A stretch of 64,000 bases of DNA, from assembly GCA_900548275.1 (NCBI GenBank), contig URJY01000005.1, positions 1-64,000 of the forward strand. The letters run 5' to 3'. This document shows, piece after piece, positions 51,976-60,015 of the stretch (position 1 is its first letter; the number at the start of each line of letters is the position of its first letter). Source of the stretch: an uncultured Opitutales bacterium. GTDB lineage: Bacteria > Verrucomicrobiota > Verrucomicrobiia > Opitutales > Intestinicryptomonadaceae. Position numbers and translations under genes: made by a program. The notes under the pieces are model-generated. The model was not told the DNA's origin, searched no databases, and saw only the letters and a program-made list of their open reading frames with translations.

Positions 51976-52020
51976 AAAAGCTTTTTATTCGCCGAAAGTA
52001 TGATAACAATAAGAGGGATT

Positions 52021-53373
52021 ATGAAAATAATAGTAGTCGGAGCGGGAGATGTCGGACACTATCTCTGTCAGGTGCTGAGCGAGGACGGACACGCCGTAAC
52101 GCTCATCGAAGCCGACGGGGAACGTGCCGACGAAGCCGAGGAAAACCTCGACGTTCGCGTGATACGCGGCAACGGCGCGTCGGCAAAGTTCCTGTCCACT
52201 GCGGGAATTGCCGACTGCGACTTCCTGCTTGCAATGACAGCCTTCGACCAGCTCAACATAGTCGCCTGCGCAATCGGCAAAAAGCTCGGCGCAAAAACGA
52301 CCATCGCCCGAGTCCACGATCAGGTATACGCCGACAACTCGCTTGTCAACTACCAGAAACAGTTCGGCATAGACATTCTCATAAACCCAGAGGCGTTGAC
52401 GGCGGTCGAACTTGCGAAGCACGTCCGCAACCCCGAGAGGATGGCTGTGGAGGACTTCGCGCGCGGGCAGATAGAGCTTCAGGAAATCGAAGTTGGCAAA
52501 GGCGCGAAAGCCGAAGGCGTGCCCCTGCGCGACATCAAACTCGATTCCGCCGTAAAGATAGGCTACGTCCAACGCGCCGAAGAACTCTACGTTCCGACCG
52601 CCGACACGGTTCTCGAAGCCGGCGACAAAATAACGCTAATCGGCACGCCCGACTCCATTTTGAAATACCGCGGAATCTTCTCGCCCGAAAGGTCGTCGGA
52701 GACCGTGAAAATAGTCCTAAACGGCGCGACGGAGACGGCGATTTCGGTAATCCGCAGGCTCTCGAACTACCGCTTCAAAATCAGGGTGATAGACCCCGAC
52801 CTAAACCGCTGCCGCGAAATCGCCGAACAGTTCCCGCAGGTTACCGTAATCAACGGCAGCGCGACGTCGCTGCGCCTGCTCGAAGAGGAGCAAATCGGAG
52901 ACGCCGACTATTTCATAGCCTGCACGAAAGACGACGAGGAAAACGTCATGACATCGCTGCAGGCGAAAAAACTCGGCGTAAAATACGTCGAACTCGTCAT
53001 AAACAAGCCCGACTACGAGCAGGTTCTCCAGAACATCAGCGGCTTTCTGAACATAACCGCCAACGCATCGCCGCGCCGCGTGAGCGCAAACGAAATAAAG
53101 AAATACATAACCGACAAAAATTTCGCAATCGTCGGCGCGCTCAAGGGCGGCACGGTGGAATTTCTGGAGCTGAAAGTTTCGCCAAAAAGTGCGGCGTGCG
53201 GTCAGACTCTGCGCGATATGCCCCTGCCCCCCGCCTGCATCGTTGCGGCAATCGTAAACGACGACGGCGCGAAAGTCCCGGGGGCGAACGACACCGTGAA
53301 CGCGGGCGACAGAATAATCCTCATCCTCGAAAAGGAACACGTGCGCGAAGCCGCCGACATATTCGTAAGATAG
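52021..53373 (+). CDS. trkA: Trk potassium uptake protein TrkA
   Basis: This is the cytoplasmic gating subunit of the Trk potassium channel. It has 450 residues from MKIIVVGAGDVGHYLCQVL, preceded by a good Shine-Dalgarno (AAGAGGGA). It is built of two RCK (TrkA-N, TrkA-C) units: nucleotide loops VVGAGDVGHYL at residue 5 and VLNGATETAISVIRRL at about 230, with C-terminal lobes at about 145-220 and 365-450. The second loop departs from GxGxxG. It directly precedes trkH. Confidence 0.96.
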   Translation: MKIIVVGAGDVGHYLCQVLSEDGHAVTLIEADGERADEAEENLDVRVIRGNGASAKFLSTAGIADCDFLLAMTAFDQLNIVACAIGKKLGAKTTIARVHDQVYADNSLVNYQKQFGIDILINPEALTAVELAKHVRNPERMAVEDFARGQIELQEIEVGKGAKAEGVPLRDIKLDSAVKIGYVQRAEELYVPTADTVLEAGDKITLIGTPDSILKYRGIFSPERSSETVKIVLNGATETAISVIRRLSNYRFKIRVIDPDLNRCREIAEQFPQVTVINGSATSLRLLEEEQIGDADYFIACTKDDEENVMTSLQAKKLGVKYVELVINKPDYEQVLQNISGFLNITANASPRRVSANEIKKYITDKNFAIVGALKGGTVEFLELKVSPKSAACGQTLRDMPLPPACIVAAIVNDDGAKVPGANDTVNAGDRIILILEKEHVREAADIFVR

Positions 53374-53388
53374 GCGGTCTACGGAAAG

Positions 53389-54867
53389 ATGAACTATTCG
53401 ATAATATTCAAAATGCTCTCGATGGTGCTGTGGATTATGGCACTGGCGTTCTCGGCGTGCGCGGGGGTGTCGCTGCTCTACGCGTCGTCGGCGACGGAAA
53501 GCCAAGCCCTGCCCTCGTGGATTTGCCTTATCGCATTTTGCGTTATGACCGCATTCGCATTCTACCTGCCGAGCCGCAACGCCCCGCGCAAACTCTTCAA
53601 AAAAGAGGCGATGTGCATTGTGGGCACGGGCTGGATTATCGCATCGCTCGTCGGCAGCCTGCCCTACATTTTGATTGTCGAATGCCGCTTTCCGCAGGCG
53701 TTTTTCGAATCGGCAAGCGGGCTTACGACAACGGGCGCGAGCGGCTTCGCATCGTACGCCGACTTTCCGAACAGCCTGATGTTCTGGCGTTGCCTTTCCA
53801 ACTGGATAGGCGGCATGGGCGTGCTCGTATTTTTCGTGGCGATACTCTCGTTTCTCGGTTCGGGCGGCAGAATACTTTTCGCGAGCGAATCGAGCGCGAA
53901 CGCGGGCGGCGGAATAGAGACGGCGCGCATCCAGAGCGGGATTTTCAGAATGATGGGAATATACCTCGGGCTGTCCGCGCTCTGCCTCGCCTCGTTCAAG
54001 CTGTGCGGGATGGGTTGGTTCGACGGCGTCTGCCATATGTTCTCGACCGTCGCAACGGGCGGCTTCAGCGTCTACGAAGACAGCATTGCGCACTACGACA
54101 GCAACCTCGTATACTGGGTCGTCATTCTGTTTATGTTTCTGGGCGGCGTGAGCTTCGTACTGATGATTTCGGTGGCGGGCGGCAACTTCAAAAAGCTTCT
54201 TGAGAACTCGGAATTTTGGACGTACACGGGGCTAATCGCCGCGTCCTCGCTCGCGATTTCGGCGTTCGTCGCCAAAGACCCCGCTTCGCCCGCCGACTGC
54301 TGGACTGCGTTCACCCACGCCACATTCCAAAGCGTGGCGATGATGACGACAACGGGGCTTGGAACGTTCGACTACGAAAAATGGACTCCCGCAACGCACT
54401 CTATTATTTTCATACTGATAATCGTCGGCGGCTGCGCGGGTTCTACCTCGGGCGGCTTGAAGGTCTCGCGCGTGGTTACGGTCTGGAGAATCGTCTGGAA
54501 CGAAATAGAAAAGTCGTTCCGCCCGCGCGTCGTAAGAAACGTGAAGATAAACGGCAAGACTTTCGACGACGGCGACACCCGAAGCGTACTCTCGTACTTC
54601 GCGCTGTTTTTCCTGATCTCGGGCGGGGCAATGTTGTTGTTCGGACTGTTCGAGCCGAATATGTCGCTGACGGGCTGCGTATCGGCGGCGATAGCGTGCA
54701 TAAACAACATCGGCCCCGCGTTTGCGGAAATCGGGCCGACAAAAAATTTCGAATTTTTCGGAGACTGGACTAAAATCTTCGCCGCATTTCTGATGATTAT
54801 GGGGCGTATCGAATTCTACGCGGTTCTCGCGCTTTTTATGCCCTCGCTCTGGAGAAAATTTCAATAG
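53389..54867 (+). CDS. trkH: Trk potassium uptake protein TrkH
   Basis: This is the membrane pore subunit of the Trk system. It has 492 residues with about ten hydrophobic segments. The four selectivity-filter repeats are visible: TTTGASGF, VATGGFS, TTTGLGTF and INNIGPAF, with GGCAGSTSGG in the third gate loop. It starts 15 nt after trkA. pdxJ follows after 19 nt. Confidence 0.96.
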   Translation: MNYSIIFKMLSMVLWIMALAFSACAGVSLLYASSATESQALPSWICLIAFCVMTAFAFYLPSRNAPRKLFKKEAMCIVGTGWIIASLVGSLPYILIVECRFPQAFFESASGLTTTGASGFASYADFPNSLMFWRCLSNWIGGMGVLVFFVAILSFLGSGGRILFASESSANAGGGIETARIQSGIFRMMGIYLGLSALCLASFKLCGMGWFDGVCHMFSTVATGGFSVYEDSIAHYDSNLVYWVVILFMFLGGVSFVLMISVAGGNFKKLLENSEFWTYTGLIAASSLAISAFVAKDPASPADCWTAFTHATFQSVAMMTTTGLGTFDYEKWTPATHSIIFILIIVGGCAGSTSGGLKVSRVVTVWRIVWNEIEKSFRPRVVRNVKINGKTFDDGDTRSVLSYFALFFLISGGAMLLFGLFEPNMSLTGCVSAAIACINNIGPAFAEIGPTKNFEFFGDWTKIFAAFLMIMGRIEFYAVLALFMPSLWRKFQ

Positions 54868-54886
54868 ACAAAAGGAGAAAATCGAT

Positions 54887-55645
54887 ATGACAAAACTCGG
54901 TGTCAACATAGACCACAGTGCAACGCTAAGACAGGCGCGCTACCGCGAATCGCTCGGGAATCCTGCGGTCGTGGTTGAGCCTGATCCGATTGAAATCGCG
55001 CTCGCGGCGGAACGCGGCGGAGCGGACTCGATAACCGCCCACCTGCGCGAAGACCGCCGCCATATGCAGGACGACGACATCCGCCGCCTGCGCCGCGAAA
55101 TTTCGACAAAGCTCAATCTCGAAATGGCGTGCTCCGACGAAATCGTGAAATTCGCCGCCGAAATCCTGCCCGACTACGTGTGCCTCGTGCCCGAAAACAG
55201 GCAGGAAGTGACGACCGAAGGCGGCGTAAACCTCGCCGACCCCGCAATAGAAGAAAAGACGGCGCGCGCCGTCGAAACGCTATCGAAAAGGGGAATAATC
55301 TGCTCGATATTCATCGACCCCGAACCGTCGCAAATAGCAATCGCAAAGAAAATCGGCGCGCCGACAATCGAGCTGCACACGGGTGCGTACGCAAACGCGT
55401 GGGGTCTGCCAGAACGCCGCAAGGCTGAGCTCGACCGCATTGCCGCAGCGCGCAACTACGCAGTGTCGCTCGGGCTTACGGTGAACTCGGGGCACGGCAT
55501 CAACTACCAAAATGTGGGCGAACTGCTGCAGGCTGCCGATTTCAACGAACTCAACATCGGGCACACTATAATCTCTCGCGCGCTGCTCGTGGGTACGGAA
55601 CGCGCCGTAGCCGAAATGCGGGCTTTGATTGCGGATGCAAAATAA
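54887..55645 (+). CDS. pdxJ: Pyridoxine 5'-phosphate synthase
   Basis: It condenses 1-deoxyxylulose 5-phosphate with 3-amino-2-oxopropyl phosphate to form pyridoxine 5'-phosphate (DXP-dependent B6 route). It has 252 residues. Motifs are LGVNIDHSATLRQAR, GGADSITAHLREDRRH, EGGVN, IELHTGAYAN and VNSGHGINYQNV. The Shine-Dalgarno AAAGGAG is strong. The 3' end overlaps acpS by 11 nt. Confidence 0.97.
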   Translation: MTKLGVNIDHSATLRQARYRESLGNPAVVVEPDPIEIALAAERGGADSITAHLREDRRHMQDDDIRRLRREISTKLNLEMACSDEIVKFAAEILPDYVCLVPENRQEVTTEGGVNLADPAIEEKTARAVETLSKRGIICSIFIDPEPSQIAIAKKIGAPTIELHTGAYANAWGLPERRKAELDRIAAARNYAVSLGLTVNSGHGINYQNVGELLQAADFNELNIGHTIISRALLVGTERAVAEMRALIADAK

Positions 55646-56039
55646 GCCACAGTTTGACTGCGCCGTAGTCGGGATAGGCACCGACATCGCCGATGTCGCG
55701 CGGATAAAGTCGCTAATCGAAAAATACGGAAACGCGTTTCTCGAGAAGACATTCACCGCCGCCGAAATCGCCTACTGCCGGTCGAAAGCCGACGCGCCGC
55801 TGCACTTTGCGGCGCGATTCGCCGCAAAAGAGGCGATGGCAAAGGCTCTCGGCACGGGTTTCCGCGACGCCCTTACACTCAAAAGCGTGTCGGTCGAAAA
55901 CGACGAACTCGGCGCGCCTTTCGCCGTGCTCGACGAAGCCGCGCGCAAGCGGCTCGAAGAAATCGGCGCGGGAAAAATGTTCGTCAGCCTCTCGCACCTC
56001 AAAGACTACGCGCAGGCCTTCGCCGTGGCTGCGCGCTGA
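55635..56039 (+). CDS. acpS: Holo-[acyl-carrier-protein] synthase
   Basis: It transfers 4'-phosphopantetheine from CoA to apo-ACP. It has 134 residues from the ATG inside the pdxJ 3' end. Motifs are VVGIGTDIADVARI (metal Asp), and HFAARFAAKEAMAKALGTG (metal Glu and CoA contacts). Its position directly after pdxJ is a known conserved pair in many bacteria. Confidence 0.95.
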   Translation: MQNKPQFDCAVVGIGTDIADVARIKSLIEKYGNAFLEKTFTAAEIAYCRSKADAPLHFAARFAAKEAMAKALGTGFRDALTLKSVSVENDELGAPFAVLDEAARKRLEEIGAGKMFVSLSHLKDYAQAFAVAAR

Positions 56040-56047
56040 ATTTTAAG

Positions 56048-57604
56048 ATGAAGACATACCAGCCCATTCTCTCTTTCGAACGGTCGCAGGAACTGGAACG
56101 CCGCATTCTCGGCGGTTCGGCGGAGCTTTCGTACGCGGCGATGGAACGCGCGGGAACGGGACTTGCCGAATGTTTTCTGCGCGAATTTGCATACATCCTG
56201 CCGAAACGCCCGAAAATCCTCGCCCTTGTCGGCAACGGACACAACGGCGGCGACGCGCTTATAGCCCTGCGCGAAATTGCGCGCGAATTTCCCGACGCGG
56301 AAATTTCGATAGTCTGCAAAGACTCGCCCGACTCGTTCAAGCCCAACACGAGAACCGCATTCGAAAAACTCGCCGCAACCGCAAAAAGCCCCGCAATACT
56401 GCCGCACGACAAATTCGGCGAAATCGCGGGGGGAAAGTTCGACCTGTTCGTCGACGGACTGCTCGGGATGGGCTTCAATCCGCCGATAAAAGAATATCTT
56501 GCGGCGGAAATAGAAACGGCAAACGCGGTAAATGCAACGCTCAAAATCTCGGTCGACGTGCCGTCGGGCGCGGCGGATACCGAACAGTCGCCGATATTTT
56601 GCGCCGACGCAACCTACGCGACGGGCATATGCAAAGACGCGCTTTTCAAACCTTTCAACCGCAAGTTCGCGGGGCGGATACGCTATGTCGACATCGGCTT
56701 TTTCGACGCCCCCGCCGCAAACGGCTTCGCGCAAAGAAACCGCTTCATAACTTCGCCGAACGCACTCGATTTCCTGAAAGCTCCGCGCCGCTCGATTTCC
56801 GACAAGCGCACGTTCGGACACCTTTTCGTAATCGCGGGCTCGCGCCGATATTCTGGCGCGGCAATGCTTGCGGTAAAGTCCGCCCTGCGCGGCGGCGCGG
56901 GGCTTGTATCGGCATTCGTGCCCGAGACTTTCGCCGCGACGTTCGCCGCCGCCGAACCCTCCGCGATGTGGATTGGCTGCCCCGAAGACGAATCGGGGGC
57001 GATTGCGCTCGAATCGTTCGGGCTGATACGCGCAAAACTTTCTTCGGCGACGGCGTTGCTGTGCGGCTCGGGTCTGTCGGACTCGCCCGAAACGCTCGCG
57101 CTGCTCTGCGAAGTTCTCAAAACCGCGCCCGACCTCCCCGCGGTGCTCGACGCCGACGCTATCCGCAAACAGACCGCCGAAGCCCTGCCCGCACGCAACG
57201 CCCCCGCCCTGCTCACGCCGCACGAAGGCGAAATTCTGCGCATTGCGCGGGACGCATCCGACGAATCGCTTCTTCAAGCCTGCAAAAAATACAACTGCTG
57301 CATTGCCCTGAAATCGTCGGCGACGCGCATTTCGGACGGCGAAAAAATCGTCTACCAAACGCGCGGCTGCCCCGCTCTGGCAAGGGCGGGAAGCGGCGAC
57401 ATCCTCGCGGGGCTCGCGGGTTCGCTCGCGGCGAACAAATCGCACGGTTTCGAAAACGCGGCGTTCGAAGCGGGCATATGCGCCTCGGCGTGGCTCGGGC
57501 TTGCGGCGGAGAACGCGGCGGCAAAGCTCGGCGAAACCGCGCTCGCCACAAGCGACATAATCAAGTTCCTGCCCTCCGCACTGCGGCGAAACGGCGGCGC
57601 ATAA
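56048..57604 (+). CDS. nnr: Bifunctional NAD(P)H-hydrate epimerase / ADP-dependent dehydratase
   Basis: It repairs hydrated NAD(P)H. It has 518 residues. The N-terminal YjeF_N epimerase (residues 1-220) has ALVGNGHNGGDALIA and DGLLGMGFNPP. The C-terminal dehydratase (residues 230-515) has GHLFVIAGSRRYSGAAML, LLCGSGLSD, VLDADAI, LLTPHEGE and AGSGDILAGLAGSLAA, with the ATP/ADP loop GSGD where GCGD or GTGD is usual. It starts 8 nt after acpS. Confidence 0.95.
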   Translation: MKTYQPILSFERSQELERRILGGSAELSYAAMERAGTGLAECFLREFAYILPKRPKILALVGNGHNGGDALIALREIAREFPDAEISIVCKDSPDSFKPNTRTAFEKLAATAKSPAILPHDKFGEIAGGKFDLFVDGLLGMGFNPPIKEYLAAEIETANAVNATLKISVDVPSGAADTEQSPIFCADATYATGICKDALFKPFNRKFAGRIRYVDIGFFDAPAANGFAQRNRFITSPNALDFLKAPRRSISDKRTFGHLFVIAGSRRYSGAAMLAVKSALRGGAGLVSAFVPETFAATFAAAEPSAMWIGCPEDESGAIALESFGLIRAKLSSATALLCGSGLSDSPETLALLCEVLKTAPDLPAVLDADAIRKQTAEALPARNAPALLTPHEGEILRIARDASDESLLQACKKYNCCIALKSSATRISDGEKIVYQTRGCPALARAGSGDILAGLAGSLAANKSHGFENAAFEAGICASAWLGLAAENAAAKLGETALATSDIIKFLPSALRRNGGA

Positions 57605-57653
57605 TAGGCTCGACACAAAAAACAAATGTGCCATTTTGAAGACGTATTTTACG

Positions 57654-58148
57654 ATGAAAGAACCCAAACGCAATAAAGTCATTTTTGTATGCTCGGGGAA
57701 CATCTGCCGCTCGCCGATGGGAGAGGCACTCCTCAAACACGCAATCGCCGCAACCGACCCGAACGACCCCGTCCGCAAGCTCGAAGTTTGCTCCGCGGGC
57801 ATTTCCACGGTCGACGGAATGCTTCCGAGCGCGCACTCAATCGAAGCCCTCGCAAAGGTCGGCATCGACATCAACTCGTACCGCTCGACGGCGCTGACGC
57901 AAAAGCTCGTCGACGAAGCATTCGCGGTTTTCGCGATGGACACAACCCATATCGACGCAATGAAGGCGCGCTTCGACAACCTGCCCAAGCGTCTATTCCG
58001 AGTCCTCGATATGGCGGAGAACGCCGAAGACAAAAACGTGCCCGACCCCTACGGCGGCAACCTGCGCGAATATCTGCAAGTGCGCGACGAAATCGCCTCG
58101 GCAATCGGCGGAATTTTAAAATACCTGCAAAATGAAACGAAAAATTAG
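57654..58148 (+). CDS. Low-molecular-weight protein tyrosine phosphatase family protein
   Basis: It has 164 residues from ATG 57654. The phosphate loop is FVCSGNICRSPMGEA (C-x5-R-S) and the general acid lies in NVPDPYGG. The residue after Asn in the loop is Ile, as in tyrosine phosphatases; the arginine phosphatase YwlE of Bacillus has Thr there. Like ywlE it precedes rpiB and glyA, but the loop argues for tyrosine specificity. The stop overlaps rpiB by 17 nt. Confidence 0.92.
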   Translation: MKEPKRNKVIFVCSGNICRSPMGEALLKHAIAATDPNDPVRKLEVCSAGISTVDGMLPSAHSIEALAKVGIDINSYRSTALTQKLVDEAFAVFAMDTTHIDAMKARFDNLPKRLFRVLDMAENAEDKNVPDPYGGNLREYLQVRDEIASAIGGILKYLQNETKN

Positions 58149-58575
58149 CATAGGCTGCGACCACGGCGCAACGGCACTCAAAGACGCGCTCGTAAAGTCG
58201 CTCGGAAACGACTTCGAAATAACCGACGAAGGCACTTTCGGAACGGAAAGCGTAGACTACCCCGACTTCGCGAAAAAAGTCTGCGACAGCGTAAAGGACG
58301 GCAAAGCCGACTTCGGCATACTCCTCTGCACCACGGGAATCGGCATGTCGATAGCCGCAAACAAGGTGCGCGGCATACGCGCGGCACTCTGCCACAACGA
58401 AGACTGCGCAAAGTTCTCGCGCCTGCACAACAACGCAAACGTCATCTGCATGGGCGCGAAATACGTCCCCGCGGAACTTGCGGAGAAAATGGTGAAAATC
58501 TTCGCCGAAACCGAATTCGAGGGCGGCCGCCACCAGCGGCGCGTCGGCAAATTTATGGATTTCGAAAAAGATTAG
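58132..58575 (+). CDS. rpiB: Ribose-5-phosphate isomerase B
   Basis: It interconverts ribose 5-phosphate and ribulose 5-phosphate. It has 147 residues. Motifs are ISIGCDHGATALK at the start, the active-site loop LLCTTGIGMSIAANK with catalytic Cys, GIRAALCHNEDCAKFSRLHNNANV, and a C-terminal RHQRRVGK-like sequence. It overlaps the phosphatase gene by 17 nt. Confidence 0.96.
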   Translation: MKRKISIGCDHGATALKDALVKSLGNDFEITDEGTFGTESVDYPDFAKKVCDSVKDGKADFGILLCTTGIGMSIAANKVRGIRAALCHNEDCAKFSRLHNNANVICMGAKYVPAELAEKMVKIFAETEFEGGRHQRRVGKFMDFEKD

Positions 58576-58652
58576 AAAAATTTGGTTGCAAAAAACCGAC
58601 AAAATCAAAATCTCAAAATTTCCCGCATCACGCGGACTGAACGCACAATATT

Positions 58653-59912
58653 ATGAACAACGCCATCAAAGCAGCACCCCTCAAGGAAGTCGACGCGGAA
58701 GTTTTCGACGCAATCAAAGCGGAAACAAACCGTCAGCAAACGCATATCGAGCTTATCGCCTCGGAGAATTTCGTAATTCCCGCGGTCATGGAAGCAATGG
58801 GCTCGACCCTCACAAACAAATACGCCGAAGGTTATCCGGGCAAGAGGTACTACGGCGGTTGCGAATTTGTCGACGTGGTTGAACAGCTCGCAATCGACAG
58901 GGCAAAGAAGCTCTTCGGCGCGGAACACGTCAACGTGCAGCCCCACTCGGGCTCGCAGGCGAACATCGCGGTCTACACGGCGGTGCTCAAACCGGGCGAC
59001 AAAATCCTCACGATGTCGCTCGAACACGGCGGACACCTTTCGCACGGACACCCCAAGAACGTCTCGGGCATGCTCTACAACGTTGTAAACTACGGCGTAG
59101 ACGAAAAAACGGGCTACATCGACTACGACAAACTCGAAGCCAAGGCGATGGAGGAAAAGCCCCGCCTCATCACGGTAGGCGCGTCGGCATATCCCAGACA
59201 GATTGACTTCGAAAGAATGGCGGGCATCGCAAAGAAATGCGGCGCAATGATTATGGCGGACATCGCCCACATCGCGGGCTTGGTTGCGGCAGGCGTACAC
59301 CCCTCGCCCGTTCCGTTCTGCGACTTCGTAACGACGACAACCCACAAGACCCTCAGAGGCCCGCGCGGCGGCATCATTATGTGCCGCGAAGAATACGCCA
59401 AGACGATTGACTCGGCGATATTCCCCGGAACTCAGGGCGGCCCGCTTATGCACGTCATCGCGGGCAAGGCGGTTTGCTTCGGCGAAGCGCTCAAGGACTC
59501 TTTCAAGGAATACCAGAAGCAGATTGTCAAGAACTCGAAGGCACTCGCCGAAGGGCTTATGAAGCGCGGAATCGGTCTGGTTTCGGGCGGAACGGACAAC
59601 CACCTGCTGCTCGTCGACCTGCGAATCAAACACCCCGACCTCACCGGTAAGGACGCGCAGAACGCCCTCGACAAGGCGAACATCACAACGAACAAGAACA
59701 CCATCCCCGGCGAAACGCGCTCGCCCTTCAAGGCAAGCGGCATCAGACTCGGAACGCCCGCAGTTACAAGCCGCGGCATGGTCGAAGCCGATATGGACAA
59801 GATTGCAGAGGCAATCGTGACGGTGCTCAACGCGCCCGAAGACGAAGCGGAAATCGCCAAGGCAAAGGCAATCGCCGAAGAGCTCTGCAAGAAATACCCG
59901 CTCCCCTACTAA
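58653..59912 (+). CDS. glyA: Serine hydroxymethyltransferase
   Basis: It converts serine to glycine, giving methylene-tetrahydrofolate. It is PLP-dependent. It has 419 residues. Motifs are HIELIASENFVIPAVMEAMG, LTNKYAEGYPGKRYYGG, VQPHSGSQANIAVY, the PLP lysine in TTTTHKTLRGPRGG, and FPGTQGGPLMH. It is 77 nt after rpiB and is followed by a terminator. Confidence 0.98.
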   Translation: MNNAIKAAPLKEVDAEVFDAIKAETNRQQTHIELIASENFVIPAVMEAMGSTLTNKYAEGYPGKRYYGGCEFVDVVEQLAIDRAKKLFGAEHVNVQPHSGSQANIAVYTAVLKPGDKILTMSLEHGGHLSHGHPKNVSGMLYNVVNYGVDEKTGYIDYDKLEAKAMEEKPRLITVGASAYPRQIDFERMAGIAKKCGAMIMADIAHIAGLVAAGVHPSPVPFCDFVTTTTHKTLRGPRGGIIMCREEYAKTIDSAIFPGTQGGPLMHVIAGKAVCFGEALKDSFKEYQKQIVKNSKALAEGLMKRGIGLVSGGTDNHLLLVDLRIKHPDLTGKDAQNALDKANITTNKNTIPGETRSPFKASGIRLGTPAVTSRGMVEADMDKIAEAIVTVLNAPEDEAEIAKAKAIAEELCKKYPLPY

Positions 59913-59942
59913 GACGGAAACGGTATAAAACACGTTTGAAAA

Positions 59943-59982
59943 CGGGGGGATGTACGACAATTCGAACATCCCCCTCATTTTA
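59943..59982 (+). terminator. Rho-independent terminator of glyA
   Basis: GGGGGATGT and ACATCCCCC form a perfect stem with a 12 nt loop, followed by TCATTTT. It begins 30 nt after the glyA stop. Confidence 0.85.
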
Positions 59983-60015
59983 AAGGAAACCCACTTTCAA
60001 CCGAGAAGAATTATT

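Noticed and set aside
56006..58033. Long open frame on the minus strand (675 codons) opposite nnr and the phosphatase
   Set aside because: It is antisense to two clear enzymes, is extremely rich in Arg, Phe and Cys, and matches the codon bias shadow seen throughout this GC-rich window.
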